Below are positions 52,589 to 64,000 of a stretch of DNA of 64,000 nucleotides, piece by piece. The notes below the pieces were generated by a model. The model made no database searches. It had not been told where the DNA came from and worked only from the letters and a program-made list of their open reading frames with translations. A program made the translations under genes and the position numbers. This DNA comes from Craterostigma plantagineum. Taxonomy: Eukaryota; Streptophyta; Magnoliopsida; Lamiales; Linderniaceae. The stretch covers positions 186,001 through 250,000 of the forward strand of contig JAPQWV010000683.1 in assembly GCA_027422505.1 (NCBI GenBank), given 5' to 3'. The number at the start of each line of letters is the position of its first letter. The stretch's first letter is position 1.

Positions 52589-54488
52589 TAATAAATTTCA
52601 TATGAATTTCGGTAAGTTCATAATCGTTGTTAATAAATGGGCTTCAATAAATTTGAGAATTGCTTTTGCTGTTACGAATATTAAATTCGTACATAGGATG
52701 TATTTGCTTGAAATGCTAATATTGATGTATAAACGGCCCACAAGGTTGGATTATTTGTTGCACAAGAAAATGAAAACGAATAAATAAATATATATGTAAA
52801 ATTGGGTTCCACTACTAATGGTTGAATTAAATTTGAAATTTCACAACTGATGATCTTCCTATGTGAACGTAAATTAAAAGGAATAAAGAGTTCCCGTGAG
52901 GTGATGACTTATCATAACCAGACAAGAATTTAGGAGAGCAATCAACTTCATGAAATTTGAATTTAGTATTATTTCAAGATTGGTTCCACTATTTCGATTG
53001 ATCTTAAGTCATTTTGTATGAGGAATTTTTACCAGTGAATGAATGAATGAATGTAAAGGGATACGTCGAGACAAGATTGAGGAAGATAATCCCATTACAT
53101 TAAGAAGAAAGCAACTACATAACTCCAAACAGTCCTATTTCAATATCTGCAATAAACAATTTAACAATGATACTACAAGAGAGTTCACCTGCCATCTATT
53201 TTGACATTTTCTTCTGTTAGTTCACTCTTGAAATAAGTGAAACTATTACATAAATTGAAAACCTACTAAAGCTGTGGAAAAAAGCAGGTAAGGATACATT
53301 ACACGAAGTGTTTTGTCCTTAACAATCATAAACATGAACTATGATACAAACTACAAACCAATATCACGGCATCGAAAATAACAAACAGCTTACAAGTAAA
53401 TAAAATACTAGTTTATGAGATTTATATAAAGACATTAACTAACCTTGAGGACTTGATACAAATTAATATGCGACAAAGCACGTACTTTTATTTTATATAT
53501 GTAACTATATATATATTGGCGTATAATTACATAATTATGCGTGTGACTTTGCTTCTCCCAATAAAGCTTCCAAAAGTCTCCGATCATATACTTATTTATA
53601 AAGTAATCTGCTTGCGATTGACTTATACCCAGGAACACTAAAAAGTCTTATAAATTTTATACAACTGTGAAGTGAGATTTAAATTTTCAAACTGAGGAAC
53701 ATACAAGTTATTTAACAGGATTACAAAATAAACACTATAGTTCGCAAAGTCATGTTAATTTTTTTTTAAAAGTGTACTTCAATTAAGTGGTATGAAAAAA
53801 ATCTGAACCTCTATTGTCGGTTGTAGAACGATCCCGACTTTCAGCGGGACAAGTCATGCTCAAGTTTTTGTTGAATTTTGCGGAATGATATTATATTATA
53901 CTTATGTTAAATTGATTTTCTTGTGCAAGATATGCCTATATATAGGCTACATATTAAAAAACTAGCCGTTAGAATATAGCCGTCGGGACATTTTAATGAC
54001 TGAATATCCCATAACATCTTTCCCTGATTTGCCCTGATTTTTCATGATTTGAGATTTGATCGTAATCTTCAACAGTTTTTAGAAAATACATCTCAATTAA
54101 GTTCAGTATGAAAAAATATGAACCACGTTATCGGTTTGGAACGATCCCGACCTTCAGCAGAACTATATTACTTGGCATATATGTTTCATCTAAGTCTATA
54201 GAAGTTATAATAGTTAAAAGATTTCAAGAGAATTCGAACTCACAGGTTCCTATTAAAAATATAATCACCTTGGCAAATCATTTTGACAATTTTTCCACCG
54301 ATCTCGACCATATGATATCTTAGTTTTATGTTGTTTATTATTCATACTTGCCTAAATTTTGACCTACTAGCAATAAAAGTCAACTCATTTCAACATTGAG
54401 CCAAAAATAACAAAAGTACCCATGAACTATCAAATTAATATCCACTGCAAATACATCGAATCTCAATTTTCCCAAAATATAATTTCCA
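52589..54488. other. Intergenic between peroxidase and Sec14-like (copy B)
   Basis: This is the counterpart of 15667-17564, with the same GAAT run and the two diverged direct repeats. No gene is recognised. Confidence 0.55.
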
Positions 54489-55406
54489 TCAAAACCTTTG
54501 AGAAATCGACACGTGTTGCCGCCTTATTTGCGTAGAGACGATCGACATTAGGCCGCTTAGGGGAGGCCTAATCTTCGATCGGTAGACCATTTCGTCGTAG
54601 GGTTTTCGATAGAACTTCAAATACCTCGAAAATAATTCGTTCGATTTCGTCGTAGGGTTACTATTCGTTCGCACCTCTGACCTCCCAAAGAAGATGGCGG
54701 GAGATCGAAGAAAGGACGCCTTGGGAGTCTTCGCCCGTCGAATATTAATCGACGTATCTAACTTCTGCGTCCTTTGGGGCAAAGGCGTCGACGGGAAAAA
54801 TCTTTTCCTCGCAGCGTTGTCGAACGAGTACGACCTATGCCAATAATTCAAGGTCGATAAAATACCAATAAATTAAATATACGAAAATATTCGAAAGTAA
54901 CTACTTATTCTGATTCTAAAATCAGCTCGTTCAAGGCAATTATACGCATACAGAAATAAAGTGAAATCTCCATTATATGTCCCTTAACTAATTATTTTGT
55001 CCTATTTAATTTAACAAATCCTATTTAGGATAGGGGTAAAACTGTGAGACTTAAGTGACCTGCTTTTAGAATCAGGGGGAGTATAAGTATCGAAATGACT
55101 CGAAATATTCCTCACCTGGCGTCGGCCGGCGATATTGTGGGGCCCACCTTGGATGCTGACGTGTCGGTGAAGGAGAGGTACCAAGGTTTGACCGAGTTGA
55201 CGTGTTGTGATACCGTAAAGGCAAACCTTGACGAGGAACACTGTCCTGGTTTGGACATAGATGACGTGGCGTCGAAGAACCTCAACGAAGAGGATCGAGG
55301 ATGGCCCGCGATGAACAAGTCGTTGTAATATTCGTGCGATTCTTCGATGTCGAGGGACGATACGATCGACGTTAGCGATGATATCTCTACGAAGGGCTTC
55401 ACTCCC

Positions 55407-55458
<52 letters not shown>

Positions 55459-56836
55459 GTTATCGTTAATTATAGGAAGAAAGTGAATTATCCATAAAGT
55501 TAAAGATGGGAAAATTTGTTTTTTAGAAATTAAATTACCTTCCAAAGATAGGGAAATAGCGAAGGAGGGTCAACGATGAAAGCTTTGTGTACTCGACAAG
55601 GGTAATAATCGGCCAATATCTTCAGTGTTGGTAATAACATGGTCATGAAAGCTGATGCTGATCTGAAAAAGCCTGAGCAAGTAATATCGGAAATATTATT
55701 TGTATTCGACGAAAAATCCAGAAAATAAAAATAAAACCTCATTTCAATAAATGGGTTCTTATTCTTACTACTTTTTGAGGTCGAGAATGTTGAAAAATTA
55801 ATGGACGTTTTTATAAATTGACTCATTAATTGAGTAGTAGGCGTGCTACGAGGAACTAAATGTGATTATATGAATTTTAACAAAAAAAACATGCGATTTT
55901 CAGACAGGATTTAATGTGACCTTCAATCCCAAGAATTATACTGCTGCTCTCAACAAAAGATAAAGGATTGTGTTTCATTTGTTCGGACAGGGCATGCTAT
56001 TTGAAAACAGTTAAAGAAAAATTATTTTATACGTTAAGAAATACGTTATAACAATAGTAAAGGAAAAATAAAGAACTTACTGGCATCAAATATTAGGACA
56101 AACTGCTCAGCATTCTTGGCCATGGTTTGAATTGCCACTTCAAGAGTGAAAGCTAATAACCTATTAAATCTACATAAAAACAATAACTTACTAAAAAAAA
56201 TGCAAATCTAACTTGCGGTTGAAAATAAATTAATAAAACTCTGAAACTGCTCACATAATCTGAGAATGGAGCTTCTGATAGTCTTGCTTGATGCGGAAAA
56301 CCTGCAATTTAACAACCTTATTAACTAAATACTATAGATTATTTTATCCTTCTTATATTAAGTAAATGGAAAAAATATAAAGTTACCAACACAGGTCTTA
56401 ATTCATCATCGTGACCAGCAACATAAGCTGCTCCCTCAGCAAGCTCAGCAGAAAATTGATCAGCCATCAGATTTCCTTGAAATTTTCAAATATAAACTTA
56501 TCAGCTTTTGGAAATAAAAAATTAAATGAAACAAATATTTACCAATGCCTATGGATTCTCTCCAGGCAAGACAGCTTCTAAGTGCTTTGGCTGCTTTCTT
56601 CACATTCCCACCTTTAGCTTTGAGAAATCTCTCCACACAAGCATTGTTGCAGAACTTCTCCTGAATTAATAAATGAGTAAATTAAGGAAAGTAAATAAAT
56701 AAATTGTGAGTTTTTTTTTTTTATTATTACAAACCTGTTTGAGAGTGAGTCGAACATGATGATTTCTGAGGAGTTGAACTACGGATCGAATTCTCTCCTT
56801 GTTGTCTATCTGGGCTTGATCCATTTTATTTCCCAT
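54489..56836 (-). CDS. Sec14-like CRAL-TRIO lipid-transfer protein (copy B)
   Basis: Exons right to left are 56735-56836, 56543-56660, 56387-56475, 56255-56301, 56081-56169, 55539-55672, 55116-55405 and 54489-54834, for 404 residues. Domain content equals that of the copy at 17565-19909: CRAL-TRIO-N, CRAL-TRIO with [13 protein letters not shown], and a tail with FPSTPLPQ. All indels between the two copies fall in introns, none in exons, as expected if both copies are functional or the exons are easier to call. Confidence 0.88.
55407..55458. repeat. (ATT)n microsatellite in Sec14 intron 6 (copy B)
   Basis: This is a 52-bp run abutting the acceptor of exon 7, the same length as in copy A. Confidence 0.95.
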
Positions 56837-59791
56837 GTATGATTAAAATAATTTGAGACGAATATATCAGAGAAACACGTTGTACTGTGTGTGTTTGTGT
56901 GTTTTTAATGTTCAGTGTGAAAGTGATGGTGCTGTGAATGTGATATCGACTGAGAGAGGTTCCTCTCTTATATTTCACGCAACCATTTTGTTAAATTGTT
57001 GTTTGAATATGTGTTGTGATAATTTGAGTTATATATATATGAAGAAAGTGATAGTGGCCTCAGCAGAATGTAGAGCATAGGTATCTATAAATAAGTATAG
57101 GGGAGGCGAGAAAGAGGCATTTATCTTTTTTTTTTTTTAAGAAAAAATTAAAGAGATAGTACGTGACTGCATGTAATAAAGAGTAAAATATCGGACCAAT
57201 AATTGAGATTACTATTTATCATGAGAGGATTGATGGGAACTTGGGTCGGAATAAGATGTTAAAAAAAAAATTATATATTTATAGAAAACAAATGCAGCAA
57301 AGATATCTCTGTTTAGCCTGTGAGTTTTTCTTGGACATATTTACTTTTGATAATAATTGCAGTTCTTCTTTAACGCCATCCTTAGTTCAGTTAGAGAGGA
57401 AGAGAATCAGGGATCGATTAGAGTCAAATAGTTTATTTATTACACACAATAATCAACAATTAAAGAAAGTCAAAGCTTGAGATACAATGGTAAGGTTTTT
57501 AATATACATTTGTCCCTACGAAACAGATCGATTGGAAAGTATAGCATGTTCAGACGACATTCCTCACGCGTGAGCTAAAAATAAATAGTTCTTCACCAAA
57601 AAACAAATAGAGAGAATCCTGGTTCGTACTTGGTCAAGTTTGTGGTGATACTATAGAAACTATGAAAATCGTATTAATGGGTATATACATATCTAAAATT
57701 TTTAAACTCGAAATTTGGTTCATAGTTAAAGCTGGAAAATGCTATACCAACCACTCTGAAATGGGTGTTAGGGACACTTGACTTGGTCCAAAATATGACT
57801 AAAAGGCCATTTTGTATTAAAAAAAAAGGTACGATTCATCACAAATAATTATTGTTGAGAATTTCGAGCCTACAACTCGCCGAAGATCGTCGGAAATAGC
57901 CGGGAATGTCGTCGGATCGAGCTAGTTTGAAGAAGAGCTGGAAATGCTGATGAATGGTCCCGATTGCAAAGTAACCGTTGGATCGGATGCGCGCGAGATC
58001 AAGGGCTGAGTTTCAAAGGTCTTTGAATCGTGATCGTCAGATGGCGCGCAAAGGGGGATGAACGGTTCAGATGTCGCGATGGATGATAAAGATGGATCAA
58101 CACTTTCAGCCGTTAGATCTATTGATCTAGATCTAGATCTAGATCTGGATCATGTGAGATACATAGTGTGACGTGGCGCGTCCTGAGGCGACGGATCAGA
58201 TCGGAAGTAACGACCAAGATCGATTTCTGCTGCTATATAATTCAGGATTTTGGAGTTCAACTGATTATCTTGGCGAGCGATTATCTTTGTATTAAGTGAG
58301 AATCACGTAGAGTGGTAAACACGAAAAGTGTAGAGTGCTGTGAGTTCTGTAACTTTCGTGTTGGGTGTTAATACAAAGGAGGCTCGGTTGATCCGTGGAT
58401 GTAGGCCAAAGTCGGCCGAACCACGTTAAATCCTGTGTGTTTTTCTGCTCGTTTCTCTTTCGTTTTTCATCCGTTTTCAATTCCGTTTGTTCGGTTCGAT
58501 CCCTACGAGTGTCACACAAGTATTCGACATAGAATCACGGTTCCAACGGTACCTAATTTCCCAACAATTATAATACCTACTAATAAAAATAATTAATACT
58601 AAAGAAGTAGCATTCATCCTATTCCTCACCTGCTCAAAAATGGTTTCAAATTTTGAACGAATTTTTTTTTTCATAATATTATGATAGTTTAATCATTTAA
58701 CTTTTGTATAAAGAAAAAAAAACAGGAAATTATTACATGTTGATGGGAACTCACTTTGTGGGCATGTGGGGCCACTACTCGGAAATAGAAGTTTGAAACA
58801 CAAGTGAAATAGAAATTAAATCGTTTTTAAATAGTAATTAAGTAGATCGTACAGTGAAATATATTTGAATATCATATTAAAGCAAAATGCAATGATTTCT
58901 TTTGGATGTGAAACAAAAATGCAACGGTTTGATAATAGCATATTTTTTTAAGTTGTATAGTTTATTTCTCATAGTCATAACATGCATGGCATGCTAGAAA
59001 AAAGGTGACATAATTTGATCTTCCAACGTCGAAATAATGAAATTATTTTGCCGAATGTTAGCCCCACTCAATCATATTTCCCAACTAATATTGCTTTTCT
59101 TTTTTGCCTCAACAACCCTCGAAGAGAAGGCGATATGTTTGTAAAAAAAAGTGTTTGATGTCACACACGCAAATTTTTCCAGATCAAGGTTTTCACAAGT
59201 CCAACTAGATCATTTTTAATTAAAAAAAAATACCATGAAGTCAAGAGATACAAGAAAATTTAAGGGCCTCAAAGCAAACTCAGATTCGTAATTGGTCACC
59301 GTAATTACTCTATTTCAACCCAATATATATTATTAAATAATATCATTGACCTTTAAAATTATTACAATGGGGTCTATAGTGTTCTGATAATTACATACGT
59401 AATTCAAAATTCAAACAATGTGCAGCAAAACCGTTCATACATTTTCAAAAAGCAACCCTTCATTTCAACAGTTTGATTTGATTATAAAAACATATCTCCA
59501 TCCATTACATAAGATATGACCTATGAATACCTAAGTCGGAAATTAGATTCTCTCCGTATTGAATTTTGTGCTCTTTTAGTAAAACAAACATTCAGCATGT
59601 ATTATGCTGCTGCCTTTGTTTAAGATTCCTTCTTTATTTATTTTGTCTTTCTATCTCTATTTTTATTTAATTTATTTATTTTCATCAGCCCAATAGATAA
59701 TCAAGCTATGGCCCAGAAAAAGGATTCAAAGCCCATCAATATTATTAAAGATGTCTGCAACTCTTTCTACTTTTCCCAAATGGAAATAAAC
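56837..59791. other. Intergenic with solo LTR (copy B)
   Basis: This is the counterpart of 19910-22842. It is AT-rich and holds the solo LTR at 57853-58566. No other gene or element is recognised. Confidence 0.6.
57853..58566. mobile_element. Solo LTR (copy B)
   Basis: It has TGTTGAGAA...CCCAACA ends and ATTAT on both sides (57848-57852 and 58567-58571). It is 714 bp, three bases longer than in copy A. Confidence 0.85.
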
Positions 59792-60064
59792 CTAATTTTC
59801 ACCCTTGTCGATTGGTAGATGACGGCGGTGGCGCCGGCGGTGATGTTGATGGTGGTGGTGACGGCGGCGGCGGCCGCCGTGGCCGTAGGGTTTCATTGAC
59901 TCGAGATTGAACATATCATCGTCGTCGTAAGAGATAATTTCACGATCATCACTCATAAAAATATTAATTCCATCCTCATTATCGTCGAAGCATCTAACAA
60001 AACATGGTGAAATGGTTAAGACCAACAGACATATAAGCAATAACATAGATCTCATACGAGACAT
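59792..60064 (-). CDS. Small secreted His/Arg-rich peptide, 90 aa (copy B)
   Basis: I do not recognise the family. The N-terminus is a clear signal peptide (MSRMRSMLLLICLLVLTISP, cleavage probably near residue 24). It is followed by an acidic stretch with DDNEDG, SDDREIISYDDDD and NLESMKPYGHGG, then a His/Arg-rich run (about 65-82) and a HLPIDKGEN end. I chose this start over the in-frame ATG at 60121 because a TATA box (minus strand, about 60133-60142) would put the transcript start downstream of that ATG. The acidic-then-basic layout could suit a processed peptide precursor or a metal-binding secreted peptide; both are guesses. The copy-A version is frame-disrupted. Confidence 0.6.
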   Translation of the reverse strand: MSRMRSMLLLICLLVLTISPCFVRCFDDNEDGINIFMSDDREIISYDDDDMFNLESMKPYGHGGRRRRHHHHQHHRRRHRRHLPIDKGEN

Positions 60065-60763
60065 ATATTTATATTTCTTCAGAGAGAATTGTTTTTGTAA
60101 TAATAATGCTGGAGAGGCCAACCACGTGCAGCTTATATATAGAAACTAATCTTTAATTACACGTAAGTGAAGTGAAATTAATTCCTTGCAAATTATATAA
60201 TTAATGAGCGAATCAATTGGTGGTTATGCCACGGTTTTTTGTTCCCAGATACATTGGATGTTCTCATTTTATGTTTTATTATCTATCATGAGTTTAGTTC
60301 TGTACTGGTCTAGCACTTAATCATGTACAGTGCAATTACTACCGAAATGGCCCAAATTATAATGTTTCTACGAATACTATCGTAATATATTAAACCGAAT
60401 ATAGAATGAAATGTAATTGTCAACACCAATCTTGGTATATTTAGTTCATATTGATTTATACTCGAAAATAAATCTTGGAGAATGATTATATATACCTTTT
60501 TCTATTCTCTCTCTCTCTCTGTTTTTTTTTTTTTTTTTCAATTTAAATCGTAGTCAGAGATATATCTCTAATGTGAATAAAGATCTGAAATATGGGGTTC
60601 GAAAAAATAGTAAAAACATAATAATAAAACGTAATATACAATACAATCGTTGAATTTTTATGGGGTTTGGGGAATGAAGCACACAGTTTTCTGCACGTGG
60701 AAATGGAATCATTGAACCGTTACCTGTTGAGAAAATTAAATGTCAGTAGATTTGAGGTGTATC

Positions 60764-61168
60764 TACAGAAAAATATCCATTTATATAAAAAATTTGCAAG
60801 TCAGACTCCCTATCAGAAAAATTTTCATATAAGTACCCGTTCGATTGTGGGTACCATTTTCCCAGTCTTGATGTACCTTTTTGTATGTATATTGAGTATC
60901 ATGCCACGCGTTTATATGGTACACACATATGTTACCTATATACGGTCTATATGGTACCTTAATGTGTGTTATATGTGTACCATTTTTTCACTGTATTATG
61001 TATCACAATACGTTTTCCAATGCTATCTAAAAGTATTCTATGACGTACTTGCGGCGGAACGGGTAGCAATGTGCAAAAATGTTATTCTGACAGGTACCTG
61101 CATATAAAAAAACCTGACAATGGTCTGACTTGCGATTTTTTTTTTATATAAATGGGTATTTTTCTGTA
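60764..61168. mobile_element. MITE-like element with ~50-bp inverted ends (copy B)
   Basis: This is the counterpart of 23809-24210, with TACAGAAAAATA and TATTTTTCTGTA ends. A long open frame across it has no recognisable domain. Confidence 0.6.
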
Positions 61169-61271
61169 AAATCCCCTAGTATTTTTGGCAAACCACCCTA
61201 TGTATTTTAGTTATAATGAGGTTATGTAAGTTACCGGATTAATAAGTTTTTTTTTTTTTTTTTTTTTTCTA

Positions 61272-61592
61272 ATATCTATTCTATTACATTAAAGGTGAAG
61301 AGCTAGGATAAACCGTCAATTGGTCTTGTATCAATTGACCAATCAGATTTTTTCCACATATATGAAAAAAATAAAAAAGACTTATTGAGCTCCTTCCATA
61401 ACCTCATAATAACTACCAATTCTTAGTATATTACTTATTAAAACTATTTAATAATAATTAAATATTTATTTATTGTACACACGTAAAGGGTGCCATAAAT
61501 ACCCAATATGTAGAATAAATATGATTGGTCAACTTAAACAGACTAATTGACGGTTTATCCTATCGCCACCCTTAATATAATAGAATAGATAT
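61272..61592. mobile_element. MITE-like element with ~50-bp inverted ends (copy B)
   Basis: This is the counterpart of 24312-24629, with ATCTATTCTATTA and TAATAGAATAGAT-type ends. Here CCGTCAATTGG matches its inverted partner better than in copy A. Confidence 0.6.
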
Positions 61593-61968
61593 AGGCCATG
61601 AATTCATATATTACACTATGACTTATATCAAATAAGTATAAACTCTAAAAGTGCCCATCACTTCAAAGTCTTGGTTAAGTTTTTAATTTTTATACAAGGA
61701 TGATATTATATCTAAACACACATAACGATTACATGCGTATTCAACAAATTCTCTAAACTCTATTCCCCTAAAGTCACACTAAAAAATTTTACCCAATAGT
61801 ATAAAAAGAAAAAAATTTCCAAATAGGTCAAGTATCACATAAATATCTCCACATAATAAAATGAAAAGAAAGAATTTTGTTTTACTACTCAATCAAGATA
61901 TGATCCATCTCATATTATCCAAAATAAATTAATTTTTTCCCCTTTAAAGAGGTTCATTATTCACACCA

Positions 61969-61987
61969 TGGCGAGGGTCCCTCGCCA
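61969..61987. promoter_or_regulatory. GC palindrome upstream of DUF1677 (copy B)
   Basis: TGGCGAGGG-T-CCCTCGCCA is unchanged from copy A although the surrounding sequence has several indels. Confidence 0.4.
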
Positions 61988-62075
61988 CCTCTCACACATT
62001 CCACTCTGCCCAATGTTCCTATTTGAACATGGTAAACATTTATTACACAACCTTTCTCTCTTTCTCTCTTACACA

Positions 62076-62083
62076 TATATAAA
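62076..62083 (+). promoter_or_regulatory. TATA box of DUF1677 gene (copy B)
   Basis: TATATAAA lies 120 bp upstream of the ATG at 62196. Confidence 0.55.
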
Positions 62084-62195
62084 TGCCCACTTATTCCCTC
62101 CCTCCTTTCTTTAATAGATAGAAATAATCAACTTCAACACACACACACACACACACAACTTTCTCTCTCTCAAAGCTCCATTCTTTATTACAACA

Positions 62196-62516
62196 ATGGA
62201 GATAATATTAGTAACCTGCGATTGCTGTGGCCTTAACGAAGACTGTACCCAAGAATACATTCGCCAAGTGAGATCTAACTTCAACGGAAAGTGGCTTTGT
62301 GGGCTTTGCTCAGAAGCCGTTGGATATGAGCTTAATAGATCGTGTAATAATAATAATAAGAAGAGAAATAACGCCGTCGCTGTGAACGGCGGCGGCGTTA
62401 AGGACATGGATGAAGCTCTGACACTTGTCGCTGATGGTATGAAGCAGATGCTGAGGAGAAGAAGAAGGTTGAGTACTCAAGATGGTCTTATTATTATGGG
62501 TAGTAATAATAAATAG
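62196..62516 (+). CDS. DUF1677 family protein, 106 aa (copy B, intact)
   Basis: This is a small intronless plant protein of unknown function. The N-terminal half has the family's cysteine pattern: CDCCGLNEDCTQEYI, then VRSNFNGKWLCGLCSEAVGYE, probably a small metal-binding fold. A polar linker with an Asn/Lys run follows, then MDEALTLVADGMKQM and an arginine-rich segment. Family members are usually 100-180 residues, so this is full length. Assignment rests on recognising the CCGL...CGLC pattern. The copy-A counterpart has lost its frame. Confidence 0.8.
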   Translation: MEIILVTCDCCGLNEDCTQEYIRQVRSNFNGKWLCGLCSEAVGYELNRSCNNNNKKRNNAVAVNGGGVKDMDEALTLVADGMKQMLRRRRRLSTQDGLIIMGSNNK

Positions 62517-62524
62517 AAAGATAC

Positions 62525-62562
<38 letters not shown>

Positions 62563-64000
62563 CATGTGTGTGTGTGTGTAGTATAATGTATTACTACATC
62601 TTTTCCGATGGAGAGCTTTGTCTGTTATAATGTAAGATTAGATGAGATAAAGTTTAAAAGTATGAAGCGATGCATGTACAGTATTTAGTGAAGTTTGATT
62701 CGCTTCTCTTATTATTATTATTTTCGTGTGAAAATATATATATATATATATATATATAAATATTTTGAATATTTTCTAAGTTTCTGAATATTTCCGAGGG
62801 TAACTAATGGGACTGTGGCTTTTACTCAAGAAGCTCGAATTGGTTAATTTTCTTTGCCGAGATATTAGCAAGTTAGACTAGGGTTTTGTTCTACTATTCT
62901 GAAGAAAATCAGAGGTGAACTAATATTATGCGATACAAGCCATATATTAATGCAGTAAATCATAATTAATTATAATTAATCATGCCTATCTGCGTATCTT
63001 TCGCGGAAGCAATCTTTTAATAAAATTGATGGAACTCAGTTATCGGATTTATATACCTATTTATTTAAAATTGAAAACTGAAGTACGACTGCGCCATCGC
63101 TCGAAACCGATTTTCTGACATATTTAATATCCAAGGGTTAAATTCACGACCGCGTACTATGAATTTTTCTATAGATTTACCAAACAAAAACATATATTTT
63201 CTCCCATATTATGTTATCCACCATTAGTAAAAAAAAAATCTCTCTTGGTCGTTTCTACTTTTTTTTTGTTTTTTCTTTATTAATTATCCTGGTCGACTAA
63301 CAATTACTTATCACTTCGTGGAAGTCTCTTCATGTATGAGACAATGTCTTTATTTTCGGTAAGGAGATACAAGTCTTTAAAAGTGAAAAAAGTGAATAGT
63401 AAAGATTAACATAATCATTATTATGGTGTCTTAAACTGGTTTAATATGTTTTTAGTTCCGTCTTCTTTGTAATTTTTTTCGATTGTTGTTCCACTAAAGG
63501 AAACTTTATTCCATCTGAATGGTAGATGTTGAGTAGAGGAATTATTTGTGCACTTTAGCCCTGACAATCTGTGTAATTAATGAATAGTTCAAAAGTTAAC
63601 GAAAGCACGTTTTTTTTTTCTAATGTTCGAAGAATCGAAAGTTAATCTTGAAAAACACGAGCAAATATTTGAAAATTACACGCTTTTTCCATGTTAAGTA
63701 GTTCGGCTCATGTTTGGGATAATCTACAAAGCTAAACCGAATTTCGAGCCTTGACGCAAGCAATTAAAAGCCTTTAACTTAGGATGAATAGGAATATATC
63801 TCAAACTTTAATCAATGGTTCAAAACATTAATGCGAAACCAAGTGCGTGTACGTTATCTAATACTTATTTGATTAATTAACTTGATTTACACATGCATGG
63901 GATTATAATATATAATACTCCATGTCAAGTCTGTGTCGTCCGATTAACAGAACAAAATGTCGGAACTAACGTTTGCATTTCTGTATTTTTGGTCTCATTA
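62517..64000. other. 3' flank of DUF1677 to window end (copy B)
   Basis: AT and GT microsatellites lie at about 62523-62580 and an AT run at about 62735-62757. The rest is AT-rich with no recognisable gene. It matches 25543-27006 throughout, with many one-base gaps in copy A. Confidence 0.6.

Larger units (their letters stand above)
60065..62195. other. Intergenic with two inverted-repeat elements and DUF1677 promoter (copy B)
   Basis: This is the counterpart of 23115-25224: the peptide-gene promoter at the left, two MITE-like elements, a T-run between them, the GC palindrome, a TATA box at 62076-62083 and CA repeats before the DUF1677 ATG. Confidence 0.6.

Noticed and set aside
60065..60121. 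Upstream in-frame ATG that would lengthen the secreted peptide by 19 residues
   Set aside because: It lies about 15 bp from the TATA box, so it would be upstream of the likely transcript start, and it would bury the signal peptide. Copy A does not keep the extension in frame.

Overview
The window reads as nuclear DNA of a flowering plant, most likely a eudicot. It is AT-rich, genes are sparse and intron-bearing with GT-AG junctions, and there are abundant MITE-like elements, LTR elements and microsatellites. The recognisable products are plant families: an NPK1/ANP-type MAPKKK, a FANTASTIC FOUR-like protein, a PLS-class PPR protein, a class III peroxidase, a Sec14-like lipid transfer protein and a DUF1677 protein. 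The species cannot be named from the sequence alone.

The dominant structure is a head-to-tail duplication. Bases 1-27006 (copy A) recur at 36921-64000 (copy B) with a period of about 36.9 kb and near identity. Each copy carries, in order: the 3' end of the MAPKKK (+), a transposon-rich intergenic stretch, FAF-like (-), PPR (+), a hAT-like element, peroxidase (+), Sec14-like (-), a solo LTR, a small secreted His/Arg-rich peptide gene (-), two MITE-like inverted repeats, and DUF1677 (+). Bases 27007-36920 occur once here. They hold a Stowaway-like MITE, the MAPKKK promoter and most of the MAPKKK gene (NPK1/ANP type, 17 exons, 28991-37717). A 4.69-kb Ty1/copia element lies antisense in intron 1, four bases past the exon 1 splice donor. 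Neither duplication breakpoint is visible.

The copies differ mainly by single-base indels. These concentrate in copy A beyond about 20 kb, and lesions of the same kind continue into MAPKKK exon 1 and the retrotransposon. As written, PPR is intact only in A; peroxidase, DUF1677 and the secreted peptide are intact only in B; FAF-like and Sec14-like are intact in both. An under-polished assembly segment, or falsely separated haplotypes, explains this at least as well as real decay of paralogues.

The genes do not form an operon or a shared pathway. I found no convincing undescribed molecular system. The strongest leads are the 37-kb tandem structure, the copia insertion at the MAPKKK splice donor, the RNase H deletion in that element, an extra 5' exon in the peroxidase, a microsatellite abutting a splice acceptor, and an unassigned secreted peptide gene.
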